A DNA stretch of 6,797 nucleotides. Origin: Calditrichota bacterium. GTDB taxonomy: Bacteria > Calditrichota > Calditrichia > RBG-13-44-9 > J075. The position numbers and the translations under genes were made by a program. The stretch is from positions 1 through 6,797 of the forward strand of contig RFIL01000214.1 of the NCBI GenBank assembly GCA_003695285.1. Reading direction: 5' to 3'. The notes under the pieces were generated by a model. That model saw nothing but the letters and a program-made list of their open reading frames with translations. It did not search any database and was not told the DNA's origin. Positions within the stretch are counted from its first letter, which is position 1. Each line of letters begins with the position of its first letter. This document shows, in pieces, positions 1 to 5,788 of this stretch.

Positions 1-150
1 AATGAAGATTTAAAACGTTTTATGGTCAAAGCATTTAATGAAGTTTGGGAAAGAAAACAACAGTATGATGTTAATATGAGAGTCGCAGCTTTTATCCTGG
101 CTATTGAACGGGTAACGAAAGCCGCTGAATTACGTGGATTATATGCCTGA
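1..150 (+). CDS. Glutamate dehydrogenase (Glu/Leu/Phe/Val family), C-terminal fragment
   Basis: The frame is open from the window edge and ends at TGA 148-150, giving 49 residues. The tail reads MRVAAFILAIERVTKAAELRG near its end, which is the typical closing helix of hexameric glutamate dehydrogenases (family pattern MR.AAY..A..R...A...RG). These cytoplasmic enzymes interconvert glutamate and 2-oxoglutarate plus ammonia using NAD(P). The catalytic and nucleotide-binding parts lie upstream of the window, so cofactor preference cannot be read. A strong intrinsic terminator follows 12 bases after the stop, so this gene ends its own transcript before the proline dehydrogenase gene. Another member of the amino-acid dehydrogenase family (leucine or phenylalanine) is possible but the ending fits glutamate dehydrogenase better. 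Confidence 0.82.
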   Translation, partial: NEDLKRFMVKAFNEVWERKQQYDVNMRVAAFILAIERVTKAAELRGLYA

Positions 151-162
151 TAAAACTATTTC

Positions 163-197
163 ACGCCTCCTGAAAGTATTTTTCAGGGGGCGTTTTA
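163..197 (+). terminator. Intrinsic terminator after glutamate dehydrogenase
   Basis: A 13-bp stem pairs 163-175 with 181-193 (ACGCCTCCTGAAA with TTTCAGGGGGCGT, including one G-T wobble at 168/188) around a 5-base loop GTATT. A run of T follows at 193-196. It starts 12 bases after the stop codon, which is where a rho-independent terminator is expected. Confidence 0.9.
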
Positions 198-312
198 CTA
201 TCTCTAACCTAGTGGTAAAATTTAGAACCATGAATCAACTTTCCTCACACCAGATATTCCTCTTTCAGCTTTCCTAAGTTAATAAAATACTGAATGATTA
301 CAGAATTTTTAA

Positions 313-330
313 CCAATTGACTAAAATTGG
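313..330. promoter_or_regulatory. Candidate operator: palindrome over the -35 box
   Basis: CCAATT (313-318) and AATTGG (325-330) form a perfect 6-bp inverted repeat with a 6-base centre. The left arm includes the first two bases of the -35 box and the centre holds the rest. A repressor bound here would block RNA polymerase, and proline-utilisation genes are often substrate-controlled. The regulator is not in the window and the repeat is short, so the role is inferred. Confidence 0.35.
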
Positions 331-345
331 CTGGCTGGCTATATT
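317..345 (+). promoter_or_regulatory. Sigma70-type promoter for proline dehydrogenase
   Basis: TTGACT at 317-322 (5 of 6 matches to the -35 consensus) is followed after exactly 17 bases by TATATT at 340-345 (5 of 6 matches to the -10 consensus). The predicted start point is near 352, leaving an untranslated leader of about 25 bases that carries the ribosome binding site. The upstream gene is terminated at 163-197, so the gene needs its own promoter. Confidence 0.75.
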
Positions 346-377
346 TACACGGATTCTTAGATTAGGAGACTGGTAAT

Positions 378-1295
378 ATGGGACTGTTCAACAAAGCGAT
401 TGCTCACACCCTTCCTGCGGTACCCAAACCGATTATTGGTATCTTCGCTAAACCATACATAGCCGGTGAACGGTTAAGTGATGCTGTGGATGTGGTGAAA
501 CGTCTGATGGCTGAAGGTTGCTGTGCCACCATTGACGTGCTTGGGGAAGAAGTTACTGAAAAAGAACATGCGCTGGATGCGGTAGAAATCTATAAACAGG
601 TGCTGCAACGAATAAATACCGAAAAATTAGATGCCAACATTTCCTTGAAGCCAACCCATATGGGGTTAAAACTTAGCAAGGAGTTTTGCTACAATAACAT
701 CAAAACGCTTGCAGAAACGGCCAGACTGTATCAGAATTCATTATGCATTGATATGGAGGACCATACCACTACGACCGATACTCTGGAGATTTATCGCCGA
801 TTACGTAAGGATTATGACAATGTTGGAACCGTGTTGCAAGCCTATCTTCGCCGTACTATCTCCGACATTAACAACTTAATTCCCCTCCGTCCTAATTTGC
901 GAATTTGTAAAGGTATCTATCTTGAACCGCATTCACTGGCCTATCATGACAAAGAGATTATTCGGTTAAATTTTAGTTATGCCCTGGAAAAACTCTTTAT
1001 TAACAACTGCTATGTATGTATTGCCACTCATGATGAAAGACTGGTTTGGGAAGCTCTTCGTTTAATTGATAAGTATAAAATTCCCAAAGACCGCTATGAA
1101 TTTCAAATGTTGTTAGGAGTCGAAGTTGATTTGCGAAAAATTATTGTGCGGGAAGGGCATCGGTTAAGAGTTTATGTTCCCTTTGGACAGGAATGGAAAG
1201 CCTATTCAACCCGACGATTAAAAGAGAATCCTCACATTGTGGGCTATGTCATTCAAAACATTTTTAGCAAGGATTCTCGTAATCAACGGAGTTGA
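378..1295 (+). CDS. Stand-alone proline dehydrogenase (FAD)
   Basis: The 305-residue protein is a monofunctional PRODH of the PutB/FadM type. It oxidises L-proline to pyrroline-5-carboxylate using FAD and passes electrons to the membrane quinone pool. The beta8/alpha8 barrel motifs appear in order: TIDVLGE (51-57), SLKPTHMGL (89-97, with Lys91), IDMED (124-128), GTVLQAYLRRT (150-160, with Gln154), LRICKGIYLEP (174-184), ATHDE (216-220), YEFQMLLG (240-247) and the C-terminal helix Y276-STRR-L281. In that helix Arg279/Arg280 match the pair that holds the proline carboxylate in Thermus PRODH. The length is normal for the family. The start has AGGAG at 364-368, nine bases upstream. It lies downstream of a glutamate dehydrogenase, which completes the route to 2-oxoglutarate, but is separately transcribed. 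Its stop overlaps the convergent neighbour by 13 bases. Confidence 0.93.
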   Translation: MGLFNKAIAHTLPAVPKPIIGIFAKPYIAGERLSDAVDVVKRLMAEGCCATIDVLGEEVTEKEHALDAVEIYKQVLQRINTEKLDANISLKPTHMGLKLSKEFCYNNIKTLAETARLYQNSLCIDMEDHTTTTDTLEIYRRLRKDYDNVGTVLQAYLRRTISDINNLIPLRPNLRICKGIYLEPHSLAYHDKEIIRLNFSYALEKLFINNCYVCIATHDERLVWEALRLIDKYKIPKDRYEFQMLLGVEVDLRKIIVREGHRLRVYVPFGQEWKAYSTRRLKENPHIVGYVIQNIFSKDSRNQRS

Positions 1296-1921
1296 ACCCG
1301 GGTGGTATCAGCAAATTGAGCAGCTTCCGGTACCATTTCTTTCACCCTGGCTAATAACTGTCCTTTATTGAGAATAGGTGCATCCACTAAACCGCTTAAT
1401 TGTCTCATCCAGAATTGCGGGGGGGCAGGATCCAGTTTCCATTTTACTGACGGTTCATATACCAGATAAATGTCCCAGATGGGTTGATCAAAACCTAACA
1501 CTTCTTTCCACATGACGGATACAATCCGGTCAGGGTCCCAGAAATAGCGAACTCTTTTCCCGACAAATTTTATCGATTTTTCTTCAGCCATCTCTGGTGT
1601 ATCCTGGTTGAAAACCGGGCTCCAGATGATGTACAACATGACTTTATCACTATCCATCTCGTTGTAAACATCCTGCAGGATATGGAATCCCCTCTCACTC
1701 ATCGGATCGGAAGGAGATAAGATGGCAATAATCCGGACGGTGCCACTATCTGCATTAAACACCGTCATGAGATTGCTAAAATTTTCCAATTGATAAAAAT
1801 GTTCCAGCGTGTTTTCATTCCGGGAAATGGTTTTTCCTTTCGGTAGGAAAATTAGAATCGTTAGAGCTGCTGCCACAAGAAGAATCAATCCTATCCCGAG
1901 AATGAACAGTTTTCGCGTCAT
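1283..1921 (-). CDS. Membrane-anchored thioredoxin-fold protein lacking all cysteines
   Basis: The 212-residue protein has one N-terminal hydrophobic segment (about 5-26) after MTRK. There is no lipobox, so it is probably a signal anchor with a periplasmic domain. The domain starts with a strand, RIIAIL (63-68), then SPSDPMS (69-75) where thioredoxin-like relatives carry CxxC. Next come YIIWSPVFNQD (97-107), RVRYFWDPD (123-131), PIWDIYLVY (147-155) and PAPPQFWMRQL (165-175). From memory, a poorly described thioredoxin-like family shares this W.P...D / FWDP / WD.YLLY / PP...MHQL layout with an SPTCxxC site; I could not verify that here. In this copy D72 and S75 stand at the cysteine positions and the whole protein has no cysteine, so thiol chemistry is excluded. 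The start has AGGGAG at 1931-1936, nine bases upstream. It is the last gene of a probable operon, 48 bases after the pyrophosphatase. Function unknown. Confidence 0.75.
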   Translation of the reverse strand: MTRKLFILGIGLILLVAAALTILIFLPKGKTISRNENTLEHFYQLENFSNLMTVFNADSGTVRIIAILSPSDPMSERGFHILQDVYNEMDSDKVMLYIIWSPVFNQDTPEMAEEKSIKFVGKRVRYFWDPDRIVSVMWKEVLGFDQPIWDIYLVYEPSVKWKLDPAPPQFWMRQLSGLVDAPILNKGQLLARVKEMVPEAAQFADTTRVQLR

Positions 1922-1969
1922 CGTTTTGATCTCCCTGCATAGACCTGTGCTTTTTTATTTCCAGCTAAA

Positions 1970-2584
1970 TCATCCACCAAATACTTCCTGATAATCTTCA
2001 ATAGCCGCCTGAACCACTTTCAACGCATGTTCCGCTCCATAAGTGGTTCGGATCTCTATTTGAGATTCTTCTCCGGGTATCAGTTTATATGTGCTAAAAT
2101 AATGCCGTAATCTCTCAATCAAAATGGCCGGGAGTTCATTCACATCTCTGGCTTCTCTCCAGATATTATCGTTTTCCAGCACCGCTATAATTTTATCATC
2201 TGCCTCATCATGATCAATAATCTGCAACCCACCCACGACGACCGCATTTAAAATTACCTCGGCACGACTGATAGGTCTCTCACTCACCACACATATATCC
2301 AACGGGTCCCCATCCCCCTTGACATCTTCTGCTGTAAGCTTGCCAACGCGCGTTCCACAATAGGTTCTTGGAATAAATCCATATAACGTAGGTGGTTGAG
2401 AACTACTCCTCTGAGGTCTGTCCACCCTCATATACCCAGTTTCTTTATCTACTTCATACTTGACCAGATCAAAGGGGGTAATTTCAATATAAGCATGAAC
2501 CAGACGGGGAGGCGAACTGCCAACATCCAGCCCATGCCAGGGATGAGGACGCCAGCGATAAAATGGAGGTGGAAACGATGCCAT
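1970..2584 (-). CDS. ppa: Inorganic pyrophosphatase, family I (soluble)
   Basis: This 204-residue cytoplasmic enzyme hydrolyses pyrophosphate to two phosphates with Mg2+, pulling biosynthetic reactions forward. The family signature D-G-D-P-L-D-I is at 91-97, supplying Asp91, Asp93 and Asp96 as metal ligands. Other residues expected from E. coli PPase are present: Glu34, Lys42, Glu44 and Arg56 in the N-terminal half; Asp126, Asp129 or Asp130, and Lys131 in the DHDEADDK segment; and Tyr166-Lys167. The PHPWHGL N-terminus (13-19) and SERPI (101-105) mark it as the variant with an N-terminal extension, which explains a length greater than the 175 residues of E. coli. The start has AGGG at 2591-2594, six bases upstream. 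It sits 51 bases downstream of a small zinc-ribbon gene and 48 bases upstream of the thioredoxin-fold gene, all on one strand, suggesting co-transcription. All key residues look intact. Confidence 0.94.
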   Translation of the reverse strand: MASFPPPFYRWRPHPWHGLDVGSSPPRLVHAYIEITPFDLVKYEVDKETGYMRVDRPQRSSSQPPTLYGFIPRTYCGTRVGKLTAEDVKGDGDPLDICVVSERPISRAEVILNAVVVGGLQIIDHDEADDKIIAVLENDNIWREARDVNELPAILIERLRHYFSTYKLIPGEESQIEIRTTYGAEHALKVVQAAIEDYQEVFGG

Positions 2585-2635
2585 ACACTTCCCTTCACCC
2601 TTTCAGTGAGAATTTTTGTTACAACTTAACGTTAT

Positions 2636-2803
2636 TTAGAATTCAGAGCAATTATAAATTATCCGATAAACACATACCTTGCTTCTGCATACCACCTTGC
2701 ACTTTTCCTGTATTAGTTTTGCTCCACAAACCGGACAAATATGCTCAGCCTTTGTTTTATCTTCCTCTTTTTTGGAAGACTTATTTAACTTTTCCAGTTT
2801 CAT
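2636..2803 (-). CDS. Small cysteine-rich zinc-ribbon-like protein (55 aa)
   Basis: Translating the minus strand gives 55 residues, ending TAA at 2636-2638. The first 20 are almost all charged or polar (MKLEKLNKSSKKEEDKTKAE). The rest carries six cysteines: Cys23, 26, 35, 39, 44 and 52. The opening C-P-V-C-G knuckle (23-27) is typical of zinc ribbons, and C35-KVV-C39 and C44 offer the second ligand pair. I recall similar tiny proteins of the form CPxCGxxL..EKC...C, but name no family. The start is constrained: an in-frame stop lies three codons upstream (2807-2809) and this is the only ATG. A modest AAAGG at 2812-2816 lies eight bases upstream. It precedes the pyrophosphatase by 51 bases on the same strand and diverges from pepT. 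Likely role is metal-bound nucleic-acid or protein binding, which is inferred only. Confidence 0.72.
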   Translation of the reverse strand: MKLEKLNKSSKKEEDKTKAEHICPVCGAKLIQEKCKVVCRSKVCVYRIIYNCSEF

Positions 2804-2833
2804 TTTTTAAACCTTTTTACTCATCCCAAAAAA

Positions 2834-2862
2834 TTGTTATTTTTCTAAATGAAATCTAATGC
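2834..2862 (+). promoter_or_regulatory. Weak promoter candidate for pepT
   Basis: TTGTTA at 2834-2839 matches 4 of 6 bases of a -35 box. A TCTAAT at 2855-2860 matches 5 of 6 bases of a -10 box, but the spacer is only 15 bases. With the standard 17-base spacer the -10 is the poor TAATGC (2857-2862). The 95-base divergent gap 2804-2898 must hold promoters for both pepT and the zinc-ribbon gene. I find no convincing minus-strand promoter in it. Confidence 0.25.
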
Positions 2863-2898
2863 AGGAATCGTAGGCTATCAGATAATCAGGAGGAACTC

Positions 2899-4179
2899 AT
2901 GAACATTCCACGCCAGGATTTATTGAAGCGCTTTTTAAGATATGTAAAAATAGATACACAATCCAGTGAAGAATCACAAACCTATCCCAGCACAGAAAAG
3001 CAACTGGAACTCAGCCGGCTTTTAATCTCAGAGTTAAAAGAAATGGGCATTACAGATGTCCAACTCACCCCCCACGGGTATGTCTTTGCTACCCTGCCTT
3101 CCAATTTACCGGAAAACCATCCGGTTCAAGTGCCCCCAATTGGTTTAATTGCCCATGTGGATACCTCACCGGATGTCAGCGGAGCAAATGTAAACCCGAT
3201 GGTTCATCAAAATTACGATGGGAAAAAAATTGTGCTTCCCGGTGACCCCTCTCAGGTTATTGACCCTGAGGCCAACCCTGCTCTGAAAAACTGTATCGGG
3301 CATGATATCATCACATCTGATGGCACTACCCTGCTGGGTGCAGACAATAAAGCCGGGGTAGCGGAGATTATGACCGCCATAGATTACCTCATCCAGCATC
3401 CGGAAATCCCCCATGGGGAAATCAAAATTGCCTTTACCGTGGATGAGGAAATCGGCAAAGGCACCTTGCATTTTGATGTCAAAGAATTTGGAGCGCGCTA
3501 CGCCTATACCATTGACGGTGAGACCGCAGGGGAAATAGAGGATGAAACCTTTTGCGCTGATACAGTGGATCTGACTGTACACGGCATTAATGTACATCCC
3601 GGTTTTGCCAAAAATAAGATGGTGAATGCTCTTAAGATTGCTGCTGATTTTCTTGCTGCTCTCCCACGGGAAACCCTCTCCCCGGAAACCACGGAAGGAA
3701 GAGAAGGTTATATCCATCCCAATACTATCAATGGAAATGTGGAAAAGGTCGAAATTCGAATGTTAATCAGGGATTTTACTGTGGATGGGTTGAAAGAAAA
3801 GGAAAAACTGCTGGAATCGATTCGTGAAAAGGTTTTGCAATCTTGGCCTCGTGGTAAAATTGATTTTAAAGTGACCGAAAGCTATCGCAACATGAGATAT
3901 ATCCTGGACCAGTACCCCTTTGTGGTGGAATATGCCATGGAAGCGGTTCGGCGAAGTGGTCTTGAACCTCGAAAAAGCCTGATTCGCGGTGGCACCGATG
4001 GCGCAAGACTTTCCTATATGGGTTTACCCACTCCCAATATTTTTACCGGAGGCCATAATTTTCACAGCAAGCGAGAATGGGCTTCCCTGCAGGACATGGA
4101 AAAAGCAGTTGAAACCATCATCAACCTGGTACAAATCTGGGCAGAAAGAGGCGAAGGAACTAAAGAAGCCAGCTCCTGA
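2899..4179 (+). CDS. pepT: Peptidase T (tripeptide aminopeptidase, M20 family)
   Basis: The 426-residue protein is a cytoplasmic di-zinc exopeptidase that removes the N-terminal residue from tripeptides. The M20B active-site set is complete: AHVDTSPDVSG with His86 and Asp88 (85-95), LLGADNKAGVAEI with bridging Asp149 (145-157), TVDEEIGKG with catalytic base Glu183 and ligand Glu184 (180-188), YTIDGE with Asp206 (203-208), and TGGHNFHSKREW with ligand His386 (383-394). The dimerisation domain falls roughly at 215-330, with H-P-G-F near 233-236 as in PepT. It is slightly longer than the roughly 408 residues of enteric PepT. The start has a full AGGAGG at 2888-2893, five bases upstream. It stands alone on its strand, between a divergent operon and a convergent crotonase gene. 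With PRODH and GDH nearby it fits peptide and amino-acid use as carbon source. Confidence 0.96.
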   Translation: MNIPRQDLLKRFLRYVKIDTQSSEESQTYPSTEKQLELSRLLISELKEMGITDVQLTPHGYVFATLPSNLPENHPVQVPPIGLIAHVDTSPDVSGANVNPMVHQNYDGKKIVLPGDPSQVIDPEANPALKNCIGHDIITSDGTTLLGADNKAGVAEIMTAIDYLIQHPEIPHGEIKIAFTVDEEIGKGTLHFDVKEFGARYAYTIDGETAGEIEDETFCADTVDLTVHGINVHPGFAKNKMVNALKIAADFLAALPRETLSPETTEGREGYIHPNTINGNVEKVEIRMLIRDFTVDGLKEKEKLLESIREKVLQSWPRGKIDFKVTESYRNMRYILDQYPFVVEYAMEAVRRSGLEPRKSLIRGGTDGARLSYMGLPTPNIFTGGHNFHSKREWASLQDMEKAVETIINLVQIWAERGEGTKEASS

Positions 4180-4187
4180 AAAACCAT

Positions 4188-4203
4188 ATACCCTTTAAGG
4201 TAT
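4188..4203. other. Short hairpin between convergent stops
   Basis: ATACC (4188-4192) and GGTAT (4199-4203) form a 5-bp stem with a 6-base loop, filling most of the 24-base gap between the pepT stop and the stop of the convergent crotonase gene. It lacks a T run on either side, so it is at best a weak bidirectional terminator. Confidence 0.3.
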
Positions 4204-4971
4204 TCAGGGCGTTGGCTTTCCACCTCCAAAGAATGCTTGAAGAGCTTTACGATGTTCCTCTGAGTGAAGCTGTTTTTCGATTAACCGGGATTCTTCTTCC
4301 ACTACCCTCACTAATTCCTGATAATATTGGGTAGAGCGTATCAACTTTCGGGTTGCCAGGACTGCATCCGGTGGAAGTGAAGCAATCCGTTGACTGATGT
4401 TGCGGGCAATTTCATCAACCTGATTATCTTCACATAAATGAGAAACCAACCCCATCTGGTGAGCTTCTTCAGCGCCAAATGGTTCTCCCGATAACAGATA
4501 ATAGCTCCCTCGGACCATGCCTGCCAATTTAGGGAATAACAAGGAACTTCCAAATTCCGGAACCAACCCCAATTTCACAAAAGCCAGGTGAAATTGGCTG
4601 GATTTCCCCGCTACTACGGCATCACAATGCAGTAAGAAGGTGGTACCGATGCCTACCGCCAAACCGGATACACCAGCAACAATCGGTTTGGGAAAACCCA
4701 GTACGGTCTGAACAAAACTGACGACCGGCAATTCCTGAAGTTGCTTTTCACCACGATTAACCGCAGCAAAATCGGCTAAATCGTTCCCGCTGGTAAAATC
4801 AGAACCACTACTGTTGACATAGACCACTCGAATCTCATCCCTCTTTCTGGCCATGTTAAAACCTTCAGTAAGCTTGCTATACATCTCCATATTGAGTGCA
4901 TTCTTCTTTTCCGGACGATTTAAGGTCAATGTTAAAACGCCGTTTGTCACCTTTTGCAAAACCGTTTCCAT
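4204..4971 (-). CDS. Crotonase-fold protein, enoyl-CoA isomerase-like active site
   Basis: The 255-residue protein has the crotonase fold: NRPEKKNALN (18-27), the first oxyanion-hole segment FTSGNDL (59-65), and the second KPIVAGVSGLAVGIG (95-109). Family members act on acyl-CoA thioesters as hydratases, isomerases, lyases or hydrolases. The two catalytic glutamates of enoyl-CoA hydratase (Glu144 and Glu164 of the rat enzyme) are replaced by Thr111 and Phe131. Instead FVKLGLVPEFGSS (131-143) supplies Glu139 in the position used by delta3,delta2-enoyl-CoA isomerases of the ECI2 type (SPEGCSS). Isomerase is therefore likelier than hydratase. The frame stays open to 5193, but the start at 4971 is preferred: AAGGAGA lies upstream at 4978-4984, and the extension would overlap the macrodomain gene and is not crotonase-like. 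It follows the macrodomain gene by 61 bases and probably shares its transcript. Confidence 0.85.
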   Translation of the reverse strand: METVLQKVTNGVLTLTLNRPEKKNALNMEMYSKLTEGFNMARKRDEIRVVYVNSSGSDFTSGNDLADFAAVNRGEKQLQELPVVSFVQTVLGFPKPIVAGVSGLAVGIGTTFLLHCDAVVAGKSSQFHLAFVKLGLVPEFGSSLLFPKLAGMVRGSYYLLSGEPFGAEEAHQMGLVSHLCEDNQVDEIARNISQRIASLPPDAVLATRKLIRSTQYYQELVRVVEEESRLIEKQLHSEEHRKALQAFFGGGKPTP

Positions 4972-4978
4972 GAAAGCT

Positions 4979-4983
4979 CTCCT
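4979..4983 (-). promoter_or_regulatory. Ribosome binding site deciding the crotonase start
   Basis: AGGAG, within AAGGAGA (4978-4984), lies seven bases before ATG 4971. It supports this internal start over the longer open frame beginning at 5193. Confidence 0.8.
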
Positions 4984-5032
4984 TTTGTGTTTAAAATATT
5001 TTAGTTGAGACCGCTGGGTTGATACCGGATTT

Positions 5033-5587
5033 TCATCCTTCCATTTCTTTAAATTTTTCTTTAAAAACTTCCACCGTAGGGGTATCGAAAAGGCATATCC
5101 GTACCTCCTGAAGGGAACTCTGAGGATGCTCCTGGAAATAATTTGCCACGGTGGAAAGAATAATTTCTGCACACCGATCTTTGGGAAAACCAAAAATCCC
5201 GGAGCTGATGGCAGGCATGGAAATGCTTTGAAATCCTTTTTCCTCAGCCAACTTTAGACTGTTGAGCACCGCATTTTTCAATTTGTTATCCTCGTCTCCC
5301 TCGCCCCAGCGGGGACCCACCGCGTGAATCACATATTTACAGGGGAGATTACCAGCTGTTGTAAGTGCAACTTCACCAACCGGTACAAAACCAATTTTAT
5401 CGCTTTCCTCCTGGATAATATGACCGCCCCTCCGCACGATAGCTCCCGCCACTCCTCCACCATGTTTGAGATAAGAGTTAGCGGCGTTGACAATGGCATC
5501 AACTTCTTCAGTGGTGATGTCTCCCTGAACCAGCTTTAGCAACTTGTCCCCGGGAAAGTGTTTAATTCCAATTTCCTGATTAGCCAT
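5033..5587 (-). CDS. Macrodomain protein, Af1521-like ADP-ribose binder
   Basis: The 184-residue protein is essentially one macrodomain. Visible ADP-ribose pocket motifs are QGDITTEEVDAIVNAAN (21-37), HGGGVAGAI (42-50), VPVGEVALTTAGNL (68-81), VIHAVGP (86-92) and PAISSGIFGFP (125-135). Such proteins bind ADP-ribose and many remove ADP-ribose from acidic side chains or deacetylate O-acetyl-ADP-ribose. The HGGGVAGAI loop resembles Af1521 more than MacroD, and whether this copy is catalytic cannot be told from sequence. ATG 5587 is chosen over the upstream ATG 5650 because AAAGGAGGG lies just before it, and the 21 extra residues do not belong to the domain. It is followed 61 bases later by the crotonase gene on the same strand. 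No sirtuin or ADP-ribosyltransferase gene is visible nearby. Confidence 0.92.
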   Translation of the reverse strand: MANQEIGIKHFPGDKLLKLVQGDITTEEVDAIVNAANSYLKHGGGVAGAIVRRGGHIIQEESDKIGFVPVGEVALTTAGNLPCKYVIHAVGPRWGEGDEDNKLKNAVLNSLKLAEEKGFQSISMPAISSGIFGFPKDRCAEIILSTVANYFQEHPQSSLQEVRICLFDTPTVEVFKEKFKEMEG

Positions 5588-5594
5588 TCCTGTC

Positions 5595-5600
5595 CCTCCT
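5595..5600 (-). promoter_or_regulatory. Ribosome binding site deciding the macrodomain start
   Basis: AGGAGG within AAAGGAGGG, seven bases before ATG 5587. It lies inside the longer open frame from 5650 and argues that frame is not used. Confidence 0.85.
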
Positions 5601-5653
5601 TTCTTTGATATGATGATGAATGTGATAAAACTTTTCCAGAAAGTCAACAATCT

Positions 5654-5682
5654 GTTATAGAGTCATTCCATATACGTGTGGG
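5654..5682 (-). promoter_or_regulatory. Weak promoter candidate for the macrodomain-crotonase pair
   Basis: On the minus strand TATAAC (5659 to 5654) matches 5 of 6 bases of the -10 box, with CCCACA (5682 to 5677; 3 of 6) 17 bases upstream. An alternative is TTGACT (5647 to 5642), a good -35 box but with only the poor CACATT 17 bases downstream. The 208-base gap between the RND stop and the macrodomain start suggests a separate transcript, but neither candidate is compelling. Confidence 0.25.
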
Positions 5683-5713
5683 ATTTGAAACATGTTGGAG
5701 AAACGTTGAAAGG

Positions 5714-5727
5714 TGTTGCGTGTTGCG
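5714..5727. repeat. Tandem 7-mer TGTTGCG x2
   Basis: Two perfect adjacent copies of TGTTGCG in the non-coding gap between the RND gene and the macrodomain gene. The flanks are also G/T-rich (to about 5740). No function is evident. Confidence 0.6.
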
Positions 5728-5750
5728 TGGTTTGTGTGTCCAGGGGGCTT

Positions 5751-5788
5751 TGGATAACTCAGTTATTTAATCCACATCCCCATGGATT
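5751..5788. repeat. Cluster of overlapping inverted repeats downstream of the RND gene
   Basis: ATAACT (5754-5759) and AGTTAT (5761-5766) form a perfect 6+1+6 palindrome. Next to it AATCCA (5769-5774) pairs with TGGATT (5783-5788) across 8 bases, and TGGAT at 5751-5755 can also pair with ATCCA at 5770-5774. In the RND transcript, which ends at 5796, these lie just after the stop. No T run follows on the minus strand, so this is not a standard intrinsic terminator. It may protect the mRNA end or bind a dimeric protein. Confidence 0.4.

Noticed and set aside
1681..1740. Selenocysteine at the thioredoxin-like site
   Set aside because: The in-frame codons across residues 69-75 encode Ser-Pro-Ser-Asp-Pro-Met-Ser with no TGA, so there is no selenocysteine codon in this copy.
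2396..2859. Two plus-strand open frames across the ppa start and the gap to pepT
   Set aside because: They lie antisense to the pyrophosphatase N-terminus and the cysteine-rich small gene. The translations are low-complexity and resemble no family, and no good ribosome binding site precedes them.
3166..3717. Long minus-strand open frame inside pepT
   Set aside because: It is fully antisense to a gene with every peptidase T active-site motif, and its translation shows no recognisable domain.
4180..4203. Strong bidirectional terminator between pepT and the crotonase gene
   Set aside because: The only hairpin has a 5-bp stem and no T run, so it is listed only as a weak structure.
4972..5193. 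74-residue N-terminal extension of the crotonase
   Set aside because: It overlaps the macrodomain gene in another frame, is not crotonase-like, and a clear AAGGAGA supports the start at 4971.
5588..5650. 21-residue extension of the macrodomain protein
   Set aside because: The extension contains the AAAGGAGGG that serves ATG 5587 and has no domain homology visible.
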